A DNA stretch of 64,000 bases from Phaeoceros laevis. Its lineage: Eukaryota > Anthocerotophyta > Anthocerotopsida > Notothyladales. Position 1 is the first letter of the stretch. Every line of letters begins with the position of its first letter. Below the pieces are notes generated by a model. It worked only from the letters and a program-made list of their open reading frames with translations, searched no databases and was not told the origin of the DNA. The position numbers and the translations under genes are program-made. Shown piece by piece: positions 56,001 through 64,000 of this stretch. Where the stretch lies: assembly GCA_049999765.1 (NCBI GenBank), contig JBNGIQ010009372.1, forward strand, positions 252,553-316,552, written 5' to 3'.

Positions 56001-56845
56001 TCGAAGAGATGATAGTGGCTGGTATTCAGCCTAATGATACCACATTTACTTGCATTCTTGTAGCATGCAGTAATGCGGGGCTGGTCAGTAAGGGTCGACA
56101 GTACTTTGATGCCATGGTGAAACAGCATGGCCTCAACCCGACAGCTGAGCATTATAATTGCATGGTTGATCTTCTTGGCCGGGCAGGCCATTTAGGTGAG
56201 GCAGAGAAGATGCTGAAATCAGGTGGGTGCGAAAACGATGCTGTTGGGTTGATGTCATTGCTGAATGCGTGCAAGAGTCATGGGGATGTAGAGCGGGGAA
56301 CACGGTGTTTTGAAAGTCTTGTTGAGCTGGATCCTCAGCATGCCGGTGCATATGTGCTCATGGCCAGTATGTACGCAGATGCAGAACGATGGGCAGATGT
56401 AGATAGAATCGAAAGGTTGAGAAAGTTGGCAGGAGCTAACAAGAAACCTGCAGTGGCAGGCATTGAAGTGGACAAGCAGGTGCATACATTTGTTGTGGGG
56501 GATGAAAGGGGTGACATTTCAAGCAAGGCTCGGAGCACAAATGAACGTTTGAAGGAGGAAGGGAACCATGTACCTCACACCAAGCTGGTGTTGAAAGCGG
56601 TGTCTGAGAAGGAGAAGGAAGATCAACTGTGTGGGCATGCTGAGAAGCTAGCTTTGGCGTTTGGTCTCTTGAACACTCCCGACGGCACACCTCTGCTGGT
56701 AACGAAAAACCTGCGGATGTGCAGGGACTGCCACTCTTCCACCGAGGTTATGTCAAGGGTTGAAAAGAGGGACATCGTTGTACGAGACGCGCACCGTGTG
56801 CATCGATTCGAGGCAGGGTCGTGTAGCTGTAAGGGCCGACATTGA
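53045..56845 (+). CDS. PLS-class PPR protein with OSB-type PDF motif and KP-like DYW domain
   Basis: An intronless 1266-aa organelle RNA-editing-factor-like protein. Residues ~62-117 hold a motif matching the PDF motif of organellar single-strand-binding OSB proteins (LWKQYFLDPTLWWDCR, SPDFRHK, PLWLNNFDKPDWVDAQL). The PPR tract follows, with S-P-L triplets of 103 residues; seven copies are almost identical. After degenerate P2-L2-S2 and E motifs comes the DYW region. Its PG box reads KPAVAGIE, not KPGxSWIE, and the protein ends CSCKGRH, not DYW. The deaminase residues are kept (HAE for HxE, CRDCH for CxxCH, the CSC pair). KPAxA plus a non-DYW end is the pattern of the DYW:KP class proposed for U-to-C editing. 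ATG 53045 is the first in frame; no transit peptide is obvious, so an upstream exon may be missing. Flanked by two dirigent genes. Confidence 0.9.
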   Translation: MQHQRFWTPIDGRQAHTLERKGGLNVPPKQWIYTSRTFVPCSSLVAKLGIPDNCSAGERQELLWKQYFLDPTLWWDCRTNKKSARSPDFRHKESNEPLWLNNFDKPDWVDAQLAVLDNPPAQPTSNPLLHHSAASPTVPECQGYGTQDVVEQLCENGQLSRAVDALTVVAETQSRVSSSLLYKVIRRCGAEKNLVLGRRLDALTVKLGYGSNSFLGNHLLRMYACQGRLQEAMEVFKRVAKPDVFMWSSIISAHAQRGKPSQAVQLYHEMRRSGSGPDNHVLVAALQACARAMDVESGRQVHADVLESGIQPDSFVYNCLVDMYAKCGELEDARKVFDSLSTRDAVTWNAMINGYAEHGLGPQALTLYARMQQEGLLLANSVTYTCLLKACTSAGALQQGRQLHSEVVERGLLEGHIVLGTCLVNMYAKCGQLEDARKVFDSLPTRDAVTWTAMINGYAEHGLGPQALTLYARMEQEGLILADSFTFACLLKACTSAGALQQGRQLHSAIVKRELLEGDIVLGNCLVNMYAKCGQVEDARKVFDSLSTKDAVTWNAMINGYAEHGLGPQALALYARMEQEGLILADSFTFACLLKACTSAGAVQQGRQLHSTIVKRELLEGNIVLGNCLVNMYAKCGQLEDARKVFDSLSTRDAVTWNAMINGYAEHGLGPQALALYESMEHEGLILADSFTFACLLKACTSAGAVQQGRQLHSGMAKRELLEGNLILGNCLINMYAKCGHLEDARKVFDSLSTRDAVTWNAMINGYAEHGLGPQALELYASMEQEGLILADSFTFAGLLKACTSAGALQQGRQLHSRIVETELLQGDVILGNGLLDMYAKCGQLEDARKLFDGLSARDAVTWNAMVNGYAEHGLAPQALALYESMEQEGLILADSVTFACLLKACTSAGAVEQGRQLHSAIVKRELIEGNIVLGNCLVNMYAKFGQLEDARKVFDSLSTRNAVTWNAMIIGYGRNNEGHKATACFEEMIVAGIQPNDTTFTCILVACSNAGLVSKGRQYFDAMVKQHGLNPTAEHYNCMVDLLGRAGHLGEAEKMLKSGGCENDAVGLMSLLNACKSHGDVERGTRCFESLVELDPQHAGAYVLMASMYADAERWADVDRIERLRKLAGANKKPAVAGIEVDKQVHTFVVGDERGDISSKARSTNERLKEEGNHVPHTKLVLKAVSEKEKEDQLCGHAEKLALAFGLLNTPDGTPLLVTKNLRMCRDCHSSTEVMSRVEKRDIVVRDAHRVHRFEAGSCSCKGRH
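54011..55980 (+). repeat. coding tandem repeat, 309-bp period, seven copies
   Basis: The ATGTATGCAAAATGTGG block (variant in the last copy) recurs at 54011, 54320, 54629, 54938, 55247, 55556 and 55865, exactly 309 bp (103 codons) apart, with no indels. Each unit encodes one S-P-L PPR triplet. Divergence between units is low and mostly synonymous or in a few helix residues, so the array grew by recent duplication or is kept alike by gene conversion. Confidence 0.95.
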
Positions 56846-56973
56846 GCGAGGAGAGAAATTGGCAACTGAAATAATAGTTCCACCACACAACTGGAGGTAC
56901 AGTGGCACTTGCACTAACTGTAAGCCGTGTATATTCTAGAATACGCTACATTTCGTAGGCAGCTATTCCGTAG

Positions 56974-57627
56974 CTAGAAATCCGTGTATCGGACAACCGA
57001 TGTGATTTCGAGGTTGACAGCTGCACCGACCGATTCGAAGGTGGTGATGACAGCATAGCCCTGCGCGAAGCGGAAGGTGCCGGTGCCGCCGGTGATGGCA
57101 ATCTCCCGCACCGGGTCCAAAATGGCGTCTTGGCCCTGGTAGCTCAGAGTGCTGCCGCCGTAGCCGCTGGCGTCGTTGAACACGGCTGTCCACACGAATT
57201 CGACGGCCGGGGCGGAGTCGAGCAGGGAGGAGAAGATGTAGGTGCCACGGCCGCGACCCAGCTCCAAGGAGTCGCGCTCGGGCCCCGCGGTGATGGGGTC
57301 GTCGAACACGACGACGGCGCCGAAGAAGCTCTGGCCCTCTAGCGTGCCGTTGAAGCCCGCCACGGGCGGCACCACCGCCACAGCGGTGGGGTTGGCTGTG
57401 AGCAGGTCGTCGTGCATGAAAAAGTGGAGACTGATCTCCTGAATACCTTTCCTCTGCGGCATGCTGACATCTCCAGCGTGCACGGAGCAGTCCAGACACA
57501 CTAGTACTGCTGTCAGGAGCGCGCATATGCATGCAACAACAAATGAAAGGCTCCGGATCGATACCACGACGAAGCAGCTCGGGGTCCTGCTGCTGCGGCA
57601 CATGACATCACTGGCAGCGGCCGCCAT
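56974..57627 (-). CDS. dirigent protein
   Basis: A single-exon 217-aa secreted protein of the dirigent family, which directs stereoselective coupling of phenoxy radicals (lignans and related phenolics) in the apoplast. The N-terminus has a hydrophobic stretch at residues ~25-45 (SFVVACICALLTAVLVCL), a signal peptide or anchor preceded by basic residues. The barrel motifs are present in order: ISLHFFMHDDLL, FGAVVVFDDPITAGPE, LGRGRGTYIFSS, VFNDASGYGGSTLSYQGQDA, VREIAITGGTGTFRFAQGYA. Length and order fit the family. The start is the first ATG, giving a 28-residue leader before the hydrophobic core; a later start at the MPQRKG Met would lose the signal. Converges with the PPR gene (128 bp apart). 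Confidence 0.9.
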   Translation of the reverse strand: MAAAASDVMCRSSRTPSCFVVVSIRSLSFVVACICALLTAVLVCLDCSVHAGDVSMPQRKGIQEISLHFFMHDDLLTANPTAVAVVPPVAGFNGTLEGQSFFGAVVVFDDPITAGPERDSLELGRGRGTYIFSSLLDSAPAVEFVWTAVFNDASGYGGSTLSYQGQDAILDPVREIAITGGTGTFRFAQGYAVITTFESVGAAVNLEITSVVRYTDF

Positions 57628-58494
57628 CTCATATCGGACTTAGGCTAGCAAGCAAGCAGGCTTAAGCTCTCGGACGCTTCGACTTACAAGTGAATCGATT
57701 ATACATATATGCGTGGCTGGCTGGCTCGCTAGCTATCATCTGCGGCCCGGTCTAATTTAAAGCCTCAATCACCCTGGAGATGATGGTTACGTGGGATATC
57801 TGCCTCAATATTATGGCAAGCCTTTATCTCGTGGTCAATCAACACCCCGCGATCCCGACGATATCCCCCGATGCTGTGTCTCCCACTTGTCGCGTTCGAG
57901 GGTTCAAACTTCAATTTTTCCAGACTCGACAAGTTCACAACAACAAGTTCATGAGGGACAGGTGGGTCGATTGTTTCAGTGACCAACTGCCGCTTTTGGC
58001 CCATGATGGGCTCGCTTGGCTACGTTGCTTGTTAGCCAGTAGTTCAACCTGTTACTCGTTCCTGCCATCCGATCGTCGAGCTAGCGGCTAATCCTTCTCT
58101 ATCGAGGGTGTGGTTAGCAGTTCCCATTCTGTGCTGCATTTACTTCTAGGCCACGAAAGCAGGATGTGCTTGCCAAACCAACTTCCTCTGCCAGCCTGCC
58201 AGGCAGCTAACCCTGCCAAGCACGAAAACGCCCCTCTCCTTGAACGTTACCTCTGCGGACTAATGAGGTGTGTCAGGACCCAGAAAAGAATCACCGCAAA
58301 AGTACATGCTGCCTTACGTCTCCATCATCTAGCCTAAACTGCACTCTACGAGGTAAAACAATTAACTCCACCAAGAGGAGGATTTAGCGACTGCTTATGT
58401 TACACCGGACTGCTATCGGCGACTGCTACTCCGCAGCAAAAAACGTTCCTGCGCCTTGCTGTCAGCAAGTCTGAGTTGTTTTATGTTACAACCC
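57628..58494. other. intergenic, nothing recognised
   Basis: Dirigent promoter on the left, ARPC1 3' UTR on the right. (CTGG)/(GCTA) short runs near 57711-57735. Confidence 0.35.
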
Positions 58495-61400
58495 TTATCT
58501 ACTCCCGTCCTTCAATGTCAGTCTTTGCCACGAATCAGACATACTGCTTACATCCCAGACGATAACTCTTCCGTCCAGCCCTGGATGGATTTGGTACAGA
58601 AATTTCCCACACTCAGGCCGTTTCCCTCTTGCACAGCCAGCCACAGGATCCAACAACCAAGAAGTAAACTAGCAAAAAACACACCTGCCGTACTGAAACG
58701 AGTGACCGTGCTCCCATCTCGGGATCCCAGGGGCCAAATGCTCCTGTAGCAACCAAATGCAACACAAGACAGGCTCAGAGGACCTCTCACATGTAGGCTG
58801 CAACTTGCAATCATTAGAGTGTCTAGACTTGAAAGCATACGTGATGCAATTCTGGTGTGAGGTGTCAAGACCTCCGCTGTCACCAGAATCACTACCTTCA
58901 CCCCTCTTTGCTAATCCATGAAAAATCCCGAGTGTGGCTGAGAACTGTGAGCCACAGGTTCATCAAAGGAGCAAGGGTATGAGAGGAGAATACTGCGTCA
59001 GCTAATAAGCACTGCGGTGCAACTTACAACAAGCCTCAAATACCTGACTACCATGTTTTGTTTCATGCTGTGCCAAGTTGGGTTCATCCAGAAACTTCTC
59101 AAACTTCCTGCAAAGGCAAACTCGACATCAGACTTGCAGGCTCCACAACATGCCCAGAGTCCTTTAGCATTCCGGGAGCAGTGGTGGATGACATACTTAC
59201 CATATTCTATTCTCATCAACTACAAACATAATGGGGTTGCAGTCATAGCCTCCAGCGACAAGCACCGTCTCTGAGAGGAACAAGACCTAATCACCTCCAG
59301 AGGACAAAAACACTGTATTCAACTGCATGTTCAAGTGCCTCGCCCGGCCTGTACGTCTTTCATGGACCAACATCCATTCTCAAGCAAACATGCACAAGAA
59401 GAATGAATGTACCAAGCAGCAAAAGCTTCAACAGCTGACCTACATCACGAATAGGCAAATATCGCAAGCTTGTAGATTGTGCAGTTGCTGATGGCCCAAC
59501 ATTTGTCAGAATATGAATCGTTGAATCGTGACCTTCAGCACAGGGTACCTTCATAAGAACCATATCTTGCTATTTCCAACAGAGTTAGACATGCCAATGG
59601 TGTATACAGCATGTCATCACTGTCTACACGAAACGACAGCATTGCTACTCAATTTGGCTGGCCACGAACTATGCCACTTACCCACATATACCATGTTTTT
59701 GCCACTAGGAGACCATTTGACGGCATAAGCCCATCCACTTGCAAGGTCCAGCTGCACTAGTTGCTGAAGAGACAGTTAGATAAATGTGGTCAGCACATAG
59801 TCCCCGCTTCTCCAAAAGCCACATGTGGAGACGAGGTGAAGAATGACACCTTTTCTTTGACAAAGCAAACAAAGCACAAATCGAGCTGAATTTAAAACTT
59901 GATACTGCGCACTTCTTAGCCATACCTCACCAAACCTCAGATCACCAAACTGTGTATTAGCATCACCTCTGTGCACAGCAAACCCACTTACATAACTACA
60001 ACAGTTGGATTGTGGGATAACAAAAGTCAAGGCACACAAGCTCCTTTAGGACTGAAGGACATCCAATGTCACGAGAGTGATACGCATTTACCTTGCATCA
60101 ACACCTTTGATGTAAGCAGCAAAAAGTCGGCATTTGGAGTCTGTTGAAGTTGTAGCCAGGATCACCTAAGAAGTCAGTGTCGTCAGGTTGCTCCCCATAA
60201 AAATTCAGATGTCTACTTTCCATTCATGTCAGTTGACCCACTGTAACTGTTTCAGTTGCAGATGTGCTGACTGGCGATACTATAACATGGTGCCAGCGAC
60301 AACAAAAGGCTGCAATACTGCTCGATCCGCAACAACGGAAAAACACAGCTTGTTTTTCTGTTATGATGGAACACAGGCACTCACATTGTTTGGATGCCAA
60401 GCTACACTTGTCACCGTGGAGCTATGCTTTTTCCTAATGATCTTACTCACCCACCTGAAGAATCAACAGAAGCAAGCAGACAGTGAGATTTGAAACAGCC
60501 TGCTGATTGAACAAGAGGCATGTAAAAACAATTCAACGTACCAGTTGTTGTCATGCTCATAGTAACAAACACAGACACTCTTTGCAGAGCTTCCAACTGC
60601 AAACTTATTTTCTGCTCAAATCACCTCGTCAGAAACATGGGTAGACAACGAGAAGCACACAAACAGAACAGTGCAAGTTTGCATTCTGAGTGATAGCCTC
60701 AAACGAATTACTCTTCAAAAACTCTAAGGTGTCGCTAAACAACAGAATATTCTGAAGCAATTGTCCGAAGGACGAACGACTTTGCATAAAGCATGCAGCA
60801 CGTCAGCTGGAGGACAGGGCCTGGTTAACCTTTGGGACTCCATTTGACAGAGGTGGCAGCCCGATTCAGGCGCAAAATAACAAGAGTGGGCTGCCAAGAA
60901 GTGCCATCAAGACTCCAGACATACCTGAAATGAGTAAGTTCCTTTCAGCAAAGAGGGGAAGACTGTAAAATCTGACACTCCACTGCTGAGGTTACTTGCA
61001 ATACAAGAGTTGACTTTGACGCTGTATGCTGCAGCAACCAAGAGGTGAGCACTCACGAATTCCGATCATGTGATGAGGTCACAATGTAGTTTGAGACCGG
61101 AGCCCAGTCTACACCAGATACAAGTTGATCGTGCTGCCAACCAATGACGTGATGAGGAAAAACACAACAAGAGAGAAGAAACATGACGCAAGAGGGAAGC
61201 TACCGAGCTTGATGGTGTCGGTGATTGCATGTTTACAGTCGGTCAGCAAATGACATTGCACAAACCTTACTAAGCACATAGAGCCTTTCCCATACAGTAG
61301 TGGGGGCAGGTGATGCTCTGTAGATGTGCACGTCCGTTGTGTTGGGACAAACAGCAACCACTGCAAGCCAACCAGGCTAGCTACTTAGTGAAGTTAAGAA

Positions 61401-61779
61401 GCATCGGCAATCGCAGAATCGGAGCCTCGTACAGTTGACGCAGCATGCCTGCTGAAAGAAATGAAAGAATCCTTCTGTGGACCAATCCATGCGATGGAAA
61501 TGTGTTTAAGCTGGACAGAATTGACCTAATCTACGATCCGTCACTTCGAATTCCAGTTACAACGCTTCCTCCGACAGCGCAATCCAATCATACAGAAGTC
61601 TACCAGGAACGAGCCACCACCTTTCCCCCGAGAATATGTGGCCTGCGATTGATGCGTACTGAGGCAACAACAATCTCAAAAGCAACAAGGCAAATTGGTG
61701 TGGGCTTACTTGTGAGATCGGCATTCCATGCATGGCAGGTGATAGTCTGCGCCAGCTGATGTTTAGCCACCACCGCCAT
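58495..61779 (-). CDS. ARPC1: actin-related protein 2/3 complex subunit 1
   Basis: WD40 beta-propeller subunit of the Arp2/3 complex, which nucleates branched actin. Fifteen small exons, all with in-phase canonical junctions: complement(58495..58580, 58685..58743, 58841..58910, 59052..59107, 59201..59286, 59444..59532, 59682..59763, 59926..59968, 60092..60165, 60385..60454, 60542..60611, 60830..60924, 61057..61133, 61266..61360, 61710..61779), 373 aa. Recognisable blocks: [133 protein letters not shown] and [11 protein letters not shown] near the end. The first exon is separated by the longest intron (349 bp). The variable loop before the last blade is short and Gly/Ser-rich. Confidence 0.93.
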
Positions 61780-62220
61780 TGGTACTCCCCAAGACAGAAA
61801 TTTGAGTCTGCTACCTCTGATAAATCAGTTGGAACGCCTCACGAGTCCCTTGGAGGTGCAAACCCGAGGGGCCCGAGGGAATGGTTCGATGTGACTGATT
61901 TAATGGTTCGATTTGACTGATGCTCTACGGTCCTAGTGCTCCAAGACAGTGCTAATGGAGACCTAGATCCCATTTATACTTCCGGCTTTTCAGGCCCGTG
62001 ACAAAAGGCGTCGATGGGCATTTTGCACGCTTGTACGTAGTGGTGGACTGCGTGTGAACAATTCCATTTCGTGCCAAATTTCTGCCATAGGCTAGTTTCA
62101 GTCCCCCTAACTGGGAAAGTTTATTCAAAATGGCAGGTTGACACGTGCAAAAATTTGAAGGGTCCACATATTGTAGCCCTCGACTGAACTACCAAAATGG
62201 TCAGGAGTGGCACGAGAGGT
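61780..62220. other. spacer: ARPC1 promoter, PAD1 3' UTR
   Basis: Tandem-like GATTTAATGGTTCGAT.. repeat at about 61885-61920 (GGTTCGATGTGACTGATTTAAT then GGTTCGATTTGACTGATGCT). No gene. Confidence 0.4.
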
Positions 62221-63349
62221 TTAAGTGTCTCTAGCAGGTCCCTTCTTAGCAGCCTCCGCAGCTGCTTTCTCGGCTTCAATTCCTGCAACGATCTCCTCAA
62301 TCTCAGACTCTTCCAGGAGCCTTAGACCTTGATCTTTAGTCATCACAGCTATATCAATATTCTTGCCGCCACTTTCCACAACCTGCAGCAGACACTGTTT
62401 TTCAGACATTCCACAAACTTACCGAAATCATCACATCATTAACACAGCCCCCAATTGTTACAAAACCAATCTGGCTAGTTGACAAAAAAATGACTCTGAA
62501 CAGACCTCCAGAAGTGCTCGCACTGCCAATTTCACCGTCTCAGCTCCTGATGTCTCCGTATAGTTCTTTTCCAAAAACTCTCGCACAGAATTGGAATTTC
62601 TCCCTGTGGCATTTGCCTTCCATGCCGAAAACGTACCAGATGGATCCGTTTGGTACAGGGAGGGCACCCCTGTGTATGGGTCAAATCCCACAATCAACGT
62701 GGATATGCCAAAAGGTCGAACCCCTCCACTTTGAGTGTACTTCTGCTGCAAACCTGCAATGAAACGTGTGATATACTCTACAGTTACAGGGTCTTCGACT
62801 GTAAGTCTATGGCTTTGACATTCAACGCGGGCTCTATTTACAAGAACGCGGGCATCTGCTGTCAACCCAGCGAACGCCAGGGAGATATGCTCGTCCAATC
62901 TCAATATCTTTCGCACAGTCCTGCCAATTATACACACACAGTCACCTAAAGGTCCGTCAGCTGGTCCAGGCAGAGAGAAGTACAGTCAGCTGCTGAAGGA
63001 CAAGAACTCGGCAGTGGAGTGAATTTTAGGGTGGAATGAGGAAACAGCCCCTGGGTGAAGGTATGAAAGTGCAGCAGGCAGAGTGCAAGATCTAACTTTC
63101 ACAAAGCGCTTCATGCAACCTCAGCTCCGTAGAAGTGGCTGGCACTCATGCATAATTGCAAGCAAGCAAGTCGAACCTGGCATCCTGCAGCTTGGCAGTG
63201 GATTTCTTCTCCACACCTAGGACGATGTTGTCTGTGCCCCGCACTCCAACAGCCGCATTTCCTTTGCGGACAGCCTCCAGTGCGTACTCTACCTGGAACA
63301 GATGGCCATCCGGCGAGAAGACAGTGATAGCTCTGTCATACCGCGCCAT
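62221..63349 (-). CDS. PAD1: 20S proteasome subunit alpha-7 (PAD1)
   Basis: A structural alpha-ring subunit of the 20S proteasome (non-catalytic). Three exons: complement(62221..62382, 62506..62920, 63177..63349), 249 aa, the family length. The alpha-subunit signature is intact at the N-terminus ([30 protein letters not shown]), shown here as [17 protein letters not shown]. Further conserved blocks are [46 protein letters not shown] and FLEKNYTE. The C-terminal tail is the Glu/Ala/Lys-rich helix typical of this subunit. The start is the ATG immediately before the conserved RYDRA. Head-to-head with the XRN gene. Confidence 0.95.
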
Positions 63350-63684
63350 CAAACCAGTTTACGAACAATTAGGGTTTCACCCGGCAGCTCCAGGCACTCC
63401 TATCTGGCAAGGCGCAAAAGATGTAGGAGCTCGTGAGGTGACCTGATGAAACAACTTCGGCACCGAATTCAACCTTCGTCACTCTAAGACTTCCTGGCCT
63501 CGATTCTACATATTAGGTGTCTTCGGCCCGTCCCGTCGTGGCCCTTGCTGGCGTCTGCCACACTCGAACACTCGACGCCCCGGAGAGGCCGGCAGAGTCC
63601 GCGAGTGCGAGGCGTTGGCCAGGCAACGGGCCGCAGCACCATCGTTGTCCGGTTGGTTGTGGGCTAGTCTCCTTGGGTGCAGAC
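63350..63684. promoter_or_regulatory. divergent promoter PAD1 / XRN with telobox
   Basis: 335 bp between start codons. TTAGGGTTT at 63369-63377, 20 bp upstream of the PAD1 start, is a plant telobox, common in leaders of growth-related genes. No TATA box evident. Confidence 0.55.
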
Positions 63685-63888
63685 ATGGGAGTCCCAGCAT
63701 TCTATAGGTGGCTGGCCGACAAGTACCCGCTTATCGTGGTGGACGTGGTGGAGGAGGAGGAGCAAGTGATCGATGGAATTCGGATTCCCATCGACCTTAC
63801 CAAGCCCAATCCCAATCAGCTAGAGTTCGATAATTTGTACCTCGATATGAACAACATCATCCACCCTTGCTTCCACCCAGAGGATCGG
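63685..63888 (+). CDS. XRN: 5'-3' exoribonuclease XRN, first exon (partial gene)
   Basis: The first 68 codons of an XRN2/XRN4-type exoribonuclease, which degrades 5'-monophosphorylated RNA processively in the nucleus or cytosol. The conserved N-terminus is clear: [15 protein letters not shown], then a diverged acidic stretch, [20 protein letters not shown] and [14 protein letters not shown]. The Asp and Asn of [10 protein letters not shown] are part of the catalytic metal site. The exon ends at a good donor (GTATGT, 63889). The next expected block (a PTTFDEVF-like segment) is not found before position 64000, so intron 1 exceeds 110 bp and the gene continues beyond the window. Nuclear versus cytosolic type cannot be decided from this part. 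Confidence 0.9.
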
Positions 63889-64000
63889 GTATGTTGTAGG
63901 CTTTCAAAAATTTCAGTTGTTGGTCTATAGCTACTTCAGAGATGTGGCTACTCTTCACGAACTCCGAGTCTCTGGAGGAATTGCACAGTTCGGCTTGAAG

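Noticed and set aside
56963-57601. 212-codon second frame over the dirigent gene
   Set aside because: Alternate phase of the GC-rich dirigent coding sequence.
61445-61759. Plus-strand frame in ARPC1 intron 1
   Set aside because: Lies in the 349-bp intron and first exon of ARPC1 on the other strand; no protein features.

Overview
This is a 64 kb piece of a plant nuclear genome. The genes have GT-AG introns, mostly about 50-350 bp, and the products are plant housekeeping and plastid proteins, dirigent proteins and a plant-type PPR editing factor. Compact introns, high gene density and mixed GC point to a small-genome non-seed land plant. The PPR protein at 53045-56845 has a C-terminus that looks like the DYW:KP variant, which is known from hornworts, ferns and some lycophytes. 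With introns this short, a hornwort is my best guess (inference, not proven). Two 100-N gaps (20942-21041, 32613-32712) are scaffold joins of unknown true length.

Left arm (1-33.4 kb), mostly single-copy genes: adenylosuccinate synthetase (-), a lipid kinase of the LCBK2 type (+), a RIQ/DUF1118 thylakoid protein (+), a two-domain cupin with an in-frame stop (+), an ABCB6/20-type ABC transporter (-), the CCR4-NOT subunit CNOT11 (-), 3-isopropylmalate dehydrogenase (+), an XRI1-like meiosis/DNA-repair protein (+) and a small DUF3511 protein (+).

Middle (33.4-46.4 kb), a repeat-rich, gene-poor block: a nearly intact Ty3 chromovirus (35459-40761) with paired 195-bp LTRs and a 5-bp target duplication, a decayed RING-H2 gene, a gag-integrase deletion derivative of a related element, short tandem duplications, and a processed CDC48 pseudogene.

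Right arm (46.4-64 kb), again gene-dense: VPS38/UVRAG-like (-) with an unusual Arg/Glu-rich N-terminal exon, an unrecognised zinc-ribbon/Ser-rich protein (+), a truncated dirigent gene (+), a large intronless PPR gene with an OSB-type PDF motif, seven 309-bp-periodic repeats and a KP-like DYW domain (+), a full dirigent gene (-), the Arp2/3 subunit ARPC1 (-), 20S proteasome alpha-7 (-), and the first exon of a 5'-3' exoribonuclease XRN (+) running off the end.

Four head-to-head pairs share short intergenic promoters: ADSS/LCBK2, CNOT11/IMDH, VPS38/zinc-ribbon gene and PAD1/XRN. The genes do not form a pathway cluster. Exon limits were set by hand from homology, splice consensus and reading phase; unresolved cases are flagged.
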